The translations under genes and the position numbers were made by a program. The notes below the pieces were generated by a model, which was not told where the DNA came from, did not search any database, and was given only the letters and a program-made list of their open reading frames with translations. 34,385 nucleotides of DNA from assembly GCF_014196625.1 (NCBI RefSeq), contig NZ_JACIDZ010000026.1:1-34385 (forward strand). The letters are read 5' to 3'. Position 1 is the first letter of the stretch. Each line of letters starts with the position of its first letter. Shown here one piece after another: positions 15,786 to 24,339 of the stretch. Source of the stretch: Martelella radicis. Its GTDB lineage: Bacteria; Pseudomonadota; Alphaproteobacteria; Rhizobiales; Rhizobiaceae.

Positions 15786-16533
15786 CGGCCGTCTCCCCGG
15801 CGTTGGCTTTCGCATAACGATTGCCGAGATAGGCCTCGATCACCTTCTCGTTTCGCGTGATCTCGTCCGGCCGGCCTTCCGCGATCTTGGCGCCGTGATG
15901 CAGCACGACGATGCGGGTGCAAAGGCTCATCACCACCTTCATCAGATGCTCGATCAGGATGATGGTGACCCCGCGCGCCGCAATGGCCCGGATCATCTCG
16001 AGCGCCGTCTCGATCTCCGCCGGGTTGAGTCCGGCATTGACCTCGTCGAGCAGCAGCACCTTCGGCTTCATGGCGAGGCTTTTGGCGAGTTCCAGCCGCT
16101 TGCGGCCGGCAAGGGTCAGTTCGCCCGCCAGCGTGTCGCGATGCGCCTTCAGCCCGAGAAACTCGATCGCCTCGTCGGCGGCGTGCATGGCCTCGGTGGT
16201 GGAGGCGGCCCCTGCGGCAAAGACCGCCGGCGCCATGACGTTTTCCAGCACGGTCATCTCGGGAAAGGGCTGGACCACCTGATAGGTGCGCGCCACGCCG
16301 AGCCGGCTGATCTGATAGGGCTTCATCCCGTCGATGCGCCGGCCGTCATAGATGACGCTGCCGGAAGACGGCTTGAACACGCCGGTTACCAGATTGACGA
16401 CAGTGGTCTTCCCCGCCCCATTGGGGCCGATAAGACCGACGATCTCGCCGGGTTCGACGGCAAGGTCGACATCGTTGACCGCCGTCAGACCGCCGAAGCG
16501 CTGGGTCAGGCCCTTGAGTTGAAGAATGCTCAT
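15778..16533 (-). CDS. livG: Branched-chain-type ABC transporter ATPase LivG
   Basis: 251 residues. ATG 16533 (MSILQLKGLTQRFGGL) overlaps the livM stop by 4 bp; the longer open frame upstream is a shadow of livM. Walker A is GPNGAGKTT and Walker B KVLLLDEVNAGLNPAE. The ABC signature is the non-canonical LTLAGRKRLELAKSLA instead of LSGGQ, as seen in one LivG subgroup. The ending EKVIEAYLGNRYAK is typical of LivG. Confidence 0.92.
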   Translation of the reverse strand: MSILQLKGLTQRFGGLTAVNDVDLAVEPGEIVGLIGPNGAGKTTVVNLVTGVFKPSSGSVIYDGRRIDGMKPYQISRLGVARTYQVVQPFPEMTVLENVMAPAVFAAGAASTTEAMHAADEAIEFLGLKAHRDTLAGELTLAGRKRLELAKSLAMKPKVLLLDEVNAGLNPAEIETALEMIRAIAARGVTIILIEHLMKVVMSLCTRIVVLHHGAKIAEGRPDEITRNEKVIEAYLGNRYAKANAGETADV

Positions 16534-17474
16534 GGCTTGGTCTCCACTTTGTTTGCCGAGCGCTTGCGCAGTTTGCGCATGGCGGCGCCGACAACGCCGT
16601 TGGGCAGGTAGAAGATCAGTCCGACAATGAGAATGCCGAGAACGGCGGCATGGATGGAGAGGAAGTTGCGCCACACCACCTCCTCGATGACGAGGAAGAT
16701 GCCGGAGCCGATGATCGGCCCGAGAAGCGTTCCGGGACCGCCGAGCATGGTCATCACGATCGGCCGGATCGTGGTCATCACCGAATAGACGTCCGGCGGC
16801 TCGATATAGAACACCCAGGAGGCGTAGAGCGCGCCGGCCGAACCGACGAACAGGGCGGAAAGCACGAAGGCGATGATCTTGTAGAGCGTGGTGTTGATGC
16901 CGACCATGGAGGAGGCATCCTCGTTCTGGCGGATGCAGCGAAGCGCAAAACCGATGCGTCCGGCCGAGACATACCAGCTCATCAGGAAGGTGAGCACGGC
17001 AAGGACAAGCATCGACCAGAAGAACAGGCGCGCCTGTGCTGAGACCGACATGCGGATGATCGGCAGGTTGAGCCCCATGCCGCCGCCCGTCAGGCTGGTC
17101 CATGACGTTGTGATTTCCAGAAGCACTTCCGCAAGAACCAGGCTGGCAATGGCGAAGTAATGCCCCTTCAGGTGCAGGATGGCAGCGCCCATGGCAGCGG
17201 CGAAGGCTGCGGCCATCAGGCCGGCGGCAGCCCAGGCCAGCGGCATGGCAAGGCCGAGCCCCTGCAGAATGGCGCCCGTATAGGCCCCGAGGCCGAAGAA
17301 GGCAGCCGTTGCAAAGGAAGGATAGCCGGCATAGCCGCCGATGATATTCCACGACTGGGAGAGCACGGCATACATGGCGAACATGGTGCCAAGGCGAAGG
17401 ATGTAGTTGTCTCCGAACACCGGCAGGAAGGCGATGAGGGCGAAGAAACCGAGGGCAATCAGCGGATGTTTCAT
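16530..17474 (-). CDS. livM: Branched-chain-type ABC transporter permease LivM
   Basis: 314-residue inner-membrane permease with about eight to ten hydrophobic segments. SQSWNIIGGYAGYPSFATAAFFGLGAYTGA is the family's N-terminal signature. RCIRQNEDASSMVGINTTLYKIIAFVLSA is the cytoplasmic coupling loop, and GGPGTLLGPIIGSGIF the closing motif. The C-terminal tail is positively charged. It overlaps livH and livG by 4 bp each. Confidence 0.92.
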   Translation of the reverse strand: MKHPLIALGFFALIAFLPVFGDNYILRLGTMFAMYAVLSQSWNIIGGYAGYPSFATAAFFGLGAYTGAILQGLGLAMPLAWAAAGLMAAAFAAAMGAAILHLKGHYFAIASLVLAEVLLEITTSWTSLTGGGMGLNLPIIRMSVSAQARLFFWSMLVLAVLTFLMSWYVSAGRIGFALRCIRQNEDASSMVGINTTLYKIIAFVLSALFVGSAGALYASWVFYIEPPDVYSVMTTIRPIVMTMLGGPGTLLGPIIGSGIFLVIEEVVWRNFLSIHAAVLGILIVGLIFYLPNGVVGAAMRKLRKRSANKVETKP

Positions 17475-18337
17475 TCATACCCCCTGCGGCCCATGATGCC
17501 GGTCGGCTTGAAGATGAGGAGGAGGATGAGCAGAACAAAGGCGATCGTCAGCCCGTGTTCCGGGCCGATGAACAGCGCCCCAAAACTCTGGATGAGGCCA
17601 AGCGCCAAGCCGCCGACGATGGCGCCGGCTATGCTGCCGAGTCCGCCGAGAACGCAGACGATGAAGGCGATCGACAGGTATTCCGAACTAGCGAGCGGAG
17701 AAATCGGAAAGACAAGACTGAGCAGGCTGCCCGCAGCACCGGCCATCAGCGCGCCGATGCCGAACGTGATCGCGTAGATCTTTTTCACATCGACGCCCAT
17801 CAGGGCGGCCGCCTCCCGATCCATCCGCACGGCAACGATGGCATGACCGATCTTGGAACGGGCCAGCAGCAAGTATAAAAGCCCGGTGAGGACGCCCGCA
17901 AGCAGCATCGCCACCAGCCGGTCGAGCGGCAGCACCAGCCCGGCGATCACCCTGCTGCCGAGCGGGTTGGCAAGCTGAACGGAGCGATAATCGGCGCTGA
18001 AGGCCAGCAGCATACCGTTGTTCAACAGAAGATCGAGGCCGAAGGTCAGCACCAGCGTGGTCAGGACAGGCGCGCCGACGACCCGGTTGATCAGTCCAAG
18101 CTGCACCACATAGCCGAGCGCAAACAACAGCGCGCCGGCGATAATGACCGAGACAAACGGGTGAATACCGAGGTGAACATAGGCGAAATAGGCGATGTAG
18201 GAGCCAAGAACCACGAACGAGCCGTGCAGCACGTTGATGACGTTCAGGACACCCCACACCAGCGAGAAGCCGACCGAGATACAGGCATAGAGCCCGCCCA
18301 GCACCAGCCCGTTGAGGAGGATCTGTGCGTATAGCAT
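17471..18337 (-). CDS. livH: Branched-chain-type ABC transporter permease LivH
   Basis: 288 residues, almost entirely hydrophobic. It begins LYAQILLNGLVLGGLYACISVGFSLVWGV, the LivH N-terminal pattern, followed by NVLHGSFVVLGSYIAYF. The coupling loop is VRMDREAAALMGVDVKKIYAITFGIGA, and GGLGSIAGAIVGGLALGLIQS is the closing glycine-rich motif. It lies 75 bp after livK across a stem-loop and overlaps livM by 4 bp. Confidence 0.93.
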   Translation of the reverse strand: MLYAQILLNGLVLGGLYACISVGFSLVWGVLNVINVLHGSFVVLGSYIAYFAYVHLGIHPFVSVIIAGALLFALGYVVQLGLINRVVGAPVLTTLVLTFGLDLLLNNGMLLAFSADYRSVQLANPLGSRVIAGLVLPLDRLVAMLLAGVLTGLLYLLLARSKIGHAIVAVRMDREAAALMGVDVKKIYAITFGIGALMAGAAGSLLSLVFPISPLASSEYLSIAFIVCVLGGLGSIAGAIVGGLALGLIQSFGALFIGPEHGLTIAFVLLILLLIFKPTGIMGRRGYE

Positions 18338-18359
18338 TGCTGTGTTTTCCGCTGTTTGA

Positions 18360-18384
18360 GCGGCCGACCGCGACAGCCGGCCGC
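18360..18384 (-). promoter_or_regulatory. Stem-loop between livK and livH
   Basis: Perfect 7-bp inverted repeat GCGGCCG/CGGCCGC with an 11-nt loop in the 75-bp livK-livH gap, without a T-run. The position after a binding-protein gene is typical of stems that protect or partly terminate the transcript so that binding protein outnumbers permease. Confidence 0.5.
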
Positions 18385-18412
18385 AAAAGCGTTGAATGGC
18401 TGATGCCGGGAT

Positions 18413-19615
18413 TTATTCGATGCCGCCGAAACGCATGTCGGCCTGCTTGATTTCTTCCGGATAGATCGTCTTGGTGGCGCCATCCTGGATCTGGAACACC
18501 GGTGGCTCGAGCGAGTCGATCTGGCCGTTTTCGCCGAAATGCACAGGACCGTAGAAGGTCATGGTGTCCATCGCGGCAAGCGCATCGCGCACGGCGGTGG
18601 GCTCGATCGTGCCGGCATCCTCGATGGCAAGCTGTAGAACGACGCCAGCAGCCGCAGCGGAGGCTTCCGCATAATCGGGCGTGGCATCATATTTCGTTTC
18701 GAAGGCGGATACGAAATCCGAAGTCGCGCCGAAAATGCCTTCGCCGTCATAGGCAACGGCCGGATGCCACCACGCAGCACTCGAGACATTGTTCGAATGA
18801 TCGCCGGTCGCCTCGATGAATTCCTTGTAGGCCGGACCGGCCAGCATCGTCAGCGCCTTCGGCTCGATACCGAGATCGGCCATCTGGCGGCGAATGAGAA
18901 TGAGATCGTTGATATAGCCGGTGGCAAAAATCCAATCCGGTTTGGAGCGCATCAGCAGCGTCATGGCCGAGGCGTGGTCCATCGTTCCGATGGCATATTC
19001 ATCAAATGAGATGACCTCGATGCCGTTGTCGCCAGCCGATTTTTCCATTTCCTTGGCGATCGCGAGCGGAAACAGGTCGTTGCGGGCATAGATCGCGACA
19101 GTCGAGATGTCCTCATCGGAATCGGCGATGATCCTGGCAAGCGGATCGGTCAACGTATTGTTGGGCGTGAACGTACCGAACAGATACTGATACCCCTGAT
19201 CGTAAACCTCGACGGAGGAAGCCGTCGCCGCGACCATCGGGATCTGGTAGCGCTCGGCAACCGAGCTTGCGGCTTTCGCCGCGCCCGAGCCGAAGGGCGC
19301 GAACAGGAAATTGACCTCGTCAGCCGTGATCAGCCGCTCGGCGGTCTGCACGGCGCGCGGCGTCTGGCTTTCATAATCGACATAGATGATCTCGACGTCA
19401 TAGGTCGTATCGCCTGCGGTGATGCCGCCGGCCGCGTTGACGGTTTCAGCCCAGAGGTCATAACCGCGCTGCTGTTTCAGCCCCTCCGGGGAAAGAGGCC
19501 CCGTCAGGGGAAGCGGAGCGCCGACCCGGATTGTTTCATTGGCAAGCGCCGGACCAGAAAGCAGCATTGTGGCGCCGGCAAGCGCGAGCAACCACGACTT
19601 CGTAGAATGCGTCAT
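18413..19615 (-). CDS. livK: Branched-chain-type periplasmic substrate-binding protein
   Basis: 400 residues of the Leu/Ile/Val-binding (type I periplasmic) fold. Signal peptide at 1-25 (SWLLALAGATMLLSGPALA, cleaved before NETIRVG). The mature start IRVGAPLPLTGPLSPEGLKQQRGYDLW and NAAGGI are family marks; FLFAPFGSGAAKAASSVAERYQIP forms part of the binding cleft. GAGGGG-like purines (GAGGGG, 7 bp before ATG) support the start. The symbol reflects family; ligand unknown. Confidence 0.9.
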   Translation of the reverse strand: MTHSTKSWLLALAGATMLLSGPALANETIRVGAPLPLTGPLSPEGLKQQRGYDLWAETVNAAGGITAGDTTYDVEIIYVDYESQTPRAVQTAERLITADEVNFLFAPFGSGAAKAASSVAERYQIPMVAATASSVEVYDQGYQYLFGTFTPNNTLTDPLARIIADSDEDISTVAIYARNDLFPLAIAKEMEKSAGDNGIEVISFDEYAIGTMDHASAMTLLMRSKPDWIFATGYINDLILIRRQMADLGIEPKALTMLAGPAYKEFIEATGDHSNNVSSAAWWHPAVAYDGEGIFGATSDFVSAFETKYDATPDYAEASAAAAGVVLQLAIEDAGTIEPTAVRDALAAMDTMTFYGPVHFGENGQIDSLEPPVFQIQDGATKTIYPEEIKQADMRFGGIE

Positions 19616-19695
19616 TTCGGAACCCCTCAGTTCTCGTTGTTTTGATGCACCGGGAGATTTGACGATCTCCAGATTTCAACAGCCTAAGGGGAGAA

Positions 19696-19708
19696 CCGTG
19701 CTTCACGG
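19696..19708. promoter_or_regulatory. Short dyad upstream of livK
   Basis: CCGTG-CTT-CACGG, a perfect 5-bp dyad about 80 bp upstream of the livK start and 30 bp past the lysR stop. It could be an operator for the adjacent LysR protein or a small stem in the lysR-livK transcript. The evidence is weak. Confidence 0.3.
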
Positions 19709-19739
19709 AAGAAGTAATTAAGACACACCGCGTTGCGGT

Positions 19740-20642
19740 TTACGCAACACCGACAAATTCATCGGCCACCTTGCGTATATATTCAACCAGACGGCGCGCA
19801 GCAGGGCTCAGTTCGATCTCCGCGCGTTTGCACACCTGGGTGGTCGACAGCGACAGGACATTCGACGCGATCGGCACGCCGATCAGCTCTCCGGATTGCA
19901 GTTCACGCTCGAAGGAAAATGCCGGCAGAAAGACAATGCCCATGTCCTGAAGCGCGAACTGTCGCATCATGTCGATGGAATTGGTTTCCAGCCTGATATT
20001 AAGAGCGAGTTGCTCGGACCTGACGACATGGTCGACGAGTTGACGAATACCGAAGGACTGGTCCGGCAGGCCGACCGGTTGATGCCGGACCTCTGAAAGG
20101 TCTAGCTCCCGCCTTCCTGCGAGCGGATGCTGGCGCGACATCACCGCCATCACCGGTTGGCGCAGGCTGACCAGCGTATCGATCTCGGCGCGCGGAAAGG
20201 GCTGGAAGGAAATGCCGATATCGCAGCGATCCTCCGCCACCGCCCGCATCACGCCGTCGGTTCCGGCCACCAGCACCTGATAGGTGATATTGGGATGGTC
20301 CCTGCCGAAACGGGCAAGCGCGCGCGGCAGAAGGCCGCCGATCATGCCTTCGACCGTATAGATGATGACATGGCCGCTTTCGAGGTTCTTCAGCGCGTCG
20401 ATTTCCGCACGCAACCGCTGAAGCTCCTTGTTGCGCCCCTTCACATAGCGCAGGATCAGTTCGCCTGCCGGCGTCAGCCGGACGCCCTGGGACTGGCGGA
20501 CGAGAAGTTCGGTTCCGTACAGATATTCCAGTTTCTGGATCTGACGGCTGACCGAAGACGGCGAGATATGCAGCTTCTCCGATGCCTTCCTGATCGAGCC
20601 GAGCTCCGCGACAGTTTCGAACTGAAAGAAGGCTGTTTCCAT
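19740..20642 (-). CDS. LysR-family transcriptional regulator
   Basis: 300 residues from ATG 20642, chosen because GGAAG lies 5 bp upstream and METAFFQFETVAEL matches the family's usual start; GTG 20705 and ATG 20690 are in frame too. The winged helix-turn-helix is AELGSIRKASEKLHISPSSVSRQIQKLE (about 12-39), and the effector-binding domain follows from about residue 90 (SGHVIIYTVEGMIGG). It lies directly upstream of livK on the same strand rather than divergent, so it may be read into the liv operon. It is the likely regulator of that operon, with the imported compound or a product as inducer. Confidence 0.9.
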   Translation of the reverse strand: METAFFQFETVAELGSIRKASEKLHISPSSVSRQIQKLEYLYGTELLVRQSQGVRLTPAGELILRYVKGRNKELQRLRAEIDALKNLESGHVIIYTVEGMIGGLLPRALARFGRDHPNITYQVLVAGTDGVMRAVAEDRCDIGISFQPFPRAEIDTLVSLRQPVMAVMSRQHPLAGRRELDLSEVRHQPVGLPDQSFGIRQLVDHVVRSEQLALNIRLETNSIDMMRQFALQDMGIVFLPAFSFERELQSGELIGVPIASNVLSLSTTQVCKRAEIELSPAARRLVEYIRKVADEFVGVA

Positions 20643-20886
20643 CTCGGCTTCCGCTTGAATTTGTCGAAACAGGCCGCAGGCCAGTCTCATTTCACCGGCT
20701 GACACTCTGACATCAAGGCCGCGATGTTAACGAGTAAGGCTTGCAGACGCCGCCCCGAAAGGCATTCCAGACGCTGCGCTTTCCAAGCTATTGGGTGCAG
20801 ACGCGTTTTGCAATGCACACCATAAAGCTACACTTCGCCCAAAGCCGGCATTCATGACTTGACCACCGGAGTTGAATGGGTGGGGC

Positions 20887-21882
20887 TCAGACAGCGTTAA
20901 TCTTCAGCACCACCGAACCGCGCACCTCGCCCGCTTCGATTTCGCGGTGGGCGGCGGCGCAATCGGCAAGCGGGATCAGGCGGGCAATGCGATGCTGCAG
21001 GCGACCGGCTTCAAGCGCATCCTGAATATCGGAGATGGCGTGGTCCTTGGCATCGTCCGGCATGGCGTAGACGATCACCATGCGGATAGTGATGTCGAGA
21101 TACATCATCTTGAGGAAAGGCAGCTTCGGCTCCTTCTCGACCGTCGAGGAATAGGTCGCGATGACGCCGCTCGTGCCGATGACCTTCAGCACATTTTCGA
21201 GATTGGCGCCGAATTCGACCTCCACCACACGGTCCACCTTCTCGCCGTTGGTTGCGGCCAGAAGCGCTTCCGGCCACCCGGCATCGCGGTGATTGACGAT
21301 GATCGATGCACCGGCATTGCGGCAGGCATCGGCGTCCGCATCATTGCTGGCAGTGGCGATCACGCGGGCGCCGGAAAGCGCTGCCCACTGGATGGCATAA
21401 AAGCCGACGCGGCCGGCCCCGCCGGTGACGAGCACGGTCTTGCCGTTGACCGATCCATCGGCAAAGACGCAGCGATGCGCGGTCATGGCCGGAATACCGA
21501 GGCAGGCACCGATTTCGAAGCTTGCCGGATCAGGAAGGCACGGCGCATGGGCGGACTGCAGCGCGACATATTCCGCAGCCGTGCCGAAACGGCGGCCGTA
21601 TTGCGCATTGAAGGTGAACACCCGTTCGCCGATACGGCTTTCGGAGATGCCCTCACCAACGGCTTCGATCACGCCGGCGCCATCGCTATGGGGAATGACA
21701 TAGCCACCATCGAGCAGGTCCGGGAAAGACGCCATCCGTTTCTTCGTGTCAGACGGATTGACGGCACTGGTGTGGAGCTTCACCAGCACTTCGCCGGGGC
21801 CAGCGACCGGCGTTTCGATATCGCCGTAGATCAGCACCTCATCGGCGGGGCCGAAAGTTTCGAACCGGATGGCTTTCATCAT
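20887..21882 (-). CDS. MDR-type NADPH:quinone oxidoreductase family protein
   Basis: 331 residues of the medium-chain dehydrogenase/quinone oxidoreductase family. GPGEVLVKLHTSAVNPSDTKKR and GVIEAVGEGISESRIGERVF mark the catalytic domain. GKTVLVTGGAGRVGFYAIQWAALSGARVIATAS is the NADPH-binding fold with GGAGRVG. The zinc-binding cysteines of alcohol dehydrogenases are absent. AGGAG precedes two adjacent ATG codons at 21882 and 21879; the second has the better spacing. It is the last gene of the carnitine operon, 7 bp after the SDR gene. Its role in carnitine use is unknown. Confidence 0.85.
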   Translation of the reverse strand: MMKAIRFETFGPADEVLIYGDIETPVAGPGEVLVKLHTSAVNPSDTKKRMASFPDLLDGGYVIPHSDGAGVIEAVGEGISESRIGERVFTFNAQYGRRFGTAAEYVALQSAHAPCLPDPASFEIGACLGIPAMTAHRCVFADGSVNGKTVLVTGGAGRVGFYAIQWAALSGARVIATASNDADADACRNAGASIIVNHRDAGWPEALLAATNGEKVDRVVEVEFGANLENVLKVIGTSGVIATYSSTVEKEPKLPFLKMMYLDITIRMVIVYAMPDDAKDHAISDIQDALEAGRLQHRIARLIPLADCAAAHREIEAGEVRGSVVLKINAV

Positions 21883-21889
21883 AACGCTC

Positions 21890-22681
21890 CTAAAAGGGGA
21901 CTGAGAGGCTTTCGGTGTGCCCATCGACGGCGATCACCTGGCCTGACACCATGCCCGCATCCTTCGACGCCAGAAACACGCACATCCGGGCGATATCGTC
22001 GGCGCTGACAAATTTGCGCATAGACACCTGGCTCTCATAGATTCTGCGCACATCGCCAGCTTCCATGCCACGGTTTTTTGCATCGCGCGCGATGACACCA
22101 TCGATACGCGGGCCTTCCACCGAGCCGGGGCAGATGGCATTGGCGCGGATGCCGAAGGGGCCGAGTTCCATCGCCAGCGTCTTTGTGAGCCCGATGATAG
22201 CCCATTTGGAGGCGGCATAGGAGGTGCGGTTCGGATAGCCGAAAAGCGCGGCTGTCGAGGCAATGTTGATGATCACGCCGCTCCCCCTCGCCTTCATCGC
22301 CGGCACCACTTCCTTGAGGAAATAGAAGGTGCCGTTGACATTCACATCCATCGTGCGACGGAAGTCTTCGGCATCGACAGCTTCCACCGGCGCGTTCATG
22401 CCGGAAATACCGGCATTGTTGACCAGAAGATCGAGCCTGCCACCGGTCGCCGCCAGAACCTCCGCCACCAGAGCGGCGACCACCGCCTCATCGGCGACGT
22501 TGCAGACGCTGGCGGTGATACCGGCGGCCAGCATGCTTTCGACGGCATCAGGATCGACATCGCAGATGAACACCCGAAAGCCCTCGGCCTTCAGATTGAG
22601 GGCGATCGCCTTGCCGATGCCGGAGCCGGCGCCGGTGACCAGAGCCACCGGGCCATCAATTTCGGGTTTAGTCGCAGACAA
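21890..22681 (-). CDS. Short-chain dehydrogenase/reductase
   Basis: 263 residues, classical SDR. Cofactor motif TGAGSGIG (about 16-23), an acidic residue in FICDVD that favours NAD(H), NNAG, the catalytic Ser in INIASTAAL and the YAASK pair. ICPGSVEGPRIDG follows. It ends VDGHTESLSVPF. It lies 2 bp after the fused ATPase gene and 7 bp before the MDR gene. It could reduce acetoacetate from carnitine cleavage or act on a carnitine-related alcohol; sequence alone does not tell. Confidence 0.88.
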   Translation of the reverse strand: MSATKPEIDGPVALVTGAGSGIGKAIALNLKAEGFRVFICDVDPDAVESMLAAGITASVCNVADEAVVAALVAEVLAATGGRLDLLVNNAGISGMNAPVEAVDAEDFRRTMDVNVNGTFYFLKEVVPAMKARGSGVIINIASTAALFGYPNRTSYAASKWAIIGLTKTLAMELGPFGIRANAICPGSVEGPRIDGVIARDAKNRGMEAGDVRRIYESQVSMRKFVSADDIARMCVFLASKDAGMVSGQVIAVDGHTESLSVPF

Positions 22682-22683
22682 GC

Positions 22684-24339
22684 TCAGGCTCCTTCGGGCA
22701 CGGATGAAGCCGGCAGGTGCTCTTCGAGCAGTTCCAGCGTATCTTCCAGCCAGCCGATCCGCATTTCCGGCACGGAGCGCATCAAAAGCTCGGTGTAGTC
22801 GTCAAACGGCGGGGACAGGACCTCCTGCTTGCCGCCATAGCGCACCACTTCGCCCTGATACATGACCGCAATCGTGTCGGCGACTTCGCGCACAGCGGCG
22901 ATATCGTGGGTGATGAAGATGTAGGTGACGCCGTCTTTCCGCTGAAGATCGCGCAGCAACTTCAGGATGCCCTTGGCGACCAGCGGATCGAGCGCGCTCG
23001 TCACCTCGTCGCAGATGATCAGCTTCGGCTTGGCGGCCAACGCGCGGGCAATGCAGACGCGCTGCTTCTGCCCGCCGGAAAGCTCGGCCGGGTAGCGGTC
23101 GATGAACTCCTCGCCGAGTTCGATGCGATCGAGCAGTTCAATGACGCGCTGGCGCTTTTCCTTGCCCTTCATGCCGAAATAGAATTCAAGCGGCCGGCCG
23201 ATGATCGTGCCGACGGTCTGGCGCGGGTTCATCGCCACGTCAGCCATCTGATAGATCATCTGCAGTTCCTGCAGGTTCTGCCAGCTGCGACCCTTCAGCG
23301 CCGGAGACAGGACTTCGCCGTCAAACTCGATCTCGCCGGTATGGGGCGGCAGAAGCCCTGTCAGCACGCGGGCAAGCGTCGACTTGCCCGAACCGCTCTC
23401 GCCGACGATTGCCAAGGTTGTGCCCGGCTGGACCTCCATGTTGATGTTCTTCAGCACATCGAAATCGAGCCCGCGATAGCGCGCCGAGATCTCCTTCAGC
23501 GTCAGCACCGGCTTTTCGTCCGGATCGCGCTCGCGCCGTTCGACGTTGATGGCCGAGACGAGATCCTGGGTATACTCTTCCTGCGGATGGTTGATGATCT
23601 GGTCGCAGGTGCCGTATTCCACCGTCTCGCCACCGCGCAGCACCATGATGTCATCGGCAATCTGGGCGACGACGGCGAGATCATGGGTGATGTAGAGCGC
23701 AGCCACGCCGAAATCGCGGATCGCCTTCTTGATCGCCGCCAGAACGCCGAGCTGGGTGGTCACGTCCAGCGCCGTCGTCGGCTCATCAAAGACAACAAGA
23801 TCCGGCTTCGGGCAAAGCGCCATCGCCGTCATGGCGCGCTGCAGCTGGCCGCCGGAGACCTGGTGCGGATAGCGGTTGCCGAAAGTCTCCGGGTCAGGCA
23901 GGCCAAGGCGGGTGAAGAGGTCGACGGCGCGTGCCTTTGCCTCAGACCGGCTCATCCGCTTGTGCTTGACGGTCGATTCGATGACCTGATCCATCAGCTT
24001 GCGCGCCGGATTGAAGGCGGCGGCGGCGGATTGCGCCACATAGGTCACCTCGGCTCCCCGGGCGGAGCGCAGCACCTTGCCGGGCGCGCGGCGCATTTCC
24101 CGACCATTGAGCTTGATCGAGCCGCCCGTCAGCCTGACGCCGCCACGGCCATAGCCCATCGCGGAAAGGCCGATGGTGGATTTACCGGCACCCGATTCCC
24201 CGATCAACCCCAACACCTTGCCCGCTTCGAGCGACAGCGAGACGCCGTTGACGATGGTGATCTTCTGCGGCTTTTCGCCAGGCGGGTAGCTGGTTGCCTC
24301 GATCTTGAGGTCCTTGATTTCAAGAAGAGCCTCAGCCAT
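22684..24339 (-). CDS. Fused dual ABC ATPase, DppD-DppF type
   Basis: 551 residues with two complete ATPase domains in one chain, where most Dpp/Opp systems use two proteins. N-half: [52 protein letters not shown]-half: GESGSGKST, LSGGQKQRVCIARAL, LIICDEVTSALD, FITHDIAAVREVADT. Both halves look catalytically complete. It overlaps the upstream permease gene by 8 bp and serves the carnitine-operon importer. Confidence 0.93.
   Translation of the reverse strand: MAEALLEIKDLKIEATSYPPGEKPQKITIVNGVSLSLEAGKVLGLIGESGAGKSTIGLSAMGYGRGGVRLTGGSIKLNGREMRRAPGKVLRSARGAEVTYVAQSAAAAFNPARKLMDQVIESTVKHKRMSRSEAKARAVDLFTRLGLPDPETFGNRYPHQVSGGQLQRAMTAMALCPKPDLVVFDEPTTALDVTTQLGVLAAIKKAIRDFGVAALYITHDLAVVAQIADDIMVLRGGETVEYGTCDQIINHPQEEYTQDLVSAINVERRERDPDEKPVLTLKEISARYRGLDFDVLKNINMEVQPGTTLAIVGESGSGKSTLARVLTGLLPPHTGEIEFDGEVLSPALKGRSWQNLQELQMIYQMADVAMNPRQTVGTIIGRPLEFYFGMKGKEKRQRVIELLDRIELGEEFIDRYPAELSGGQKQRVCIARALAAKPKLIICDEVTSALDPLVAKGILKLLRDLQRKDGVTYIFITHDIAAVREVADTIAVMYQGEVVRYGGKQEVLSPPFDDYTELLMRSVPEMRIGWLEDTLELLEEHLPASSVPEGA

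Noticed and set aside
15778-17538. 586-codon minus-strand frame that would make a large fused LivG
   Set aside because: Its first about 335 residues are livM read in the wrong frame. LivG starts cleanly at 16533 with an ATGA overlap.
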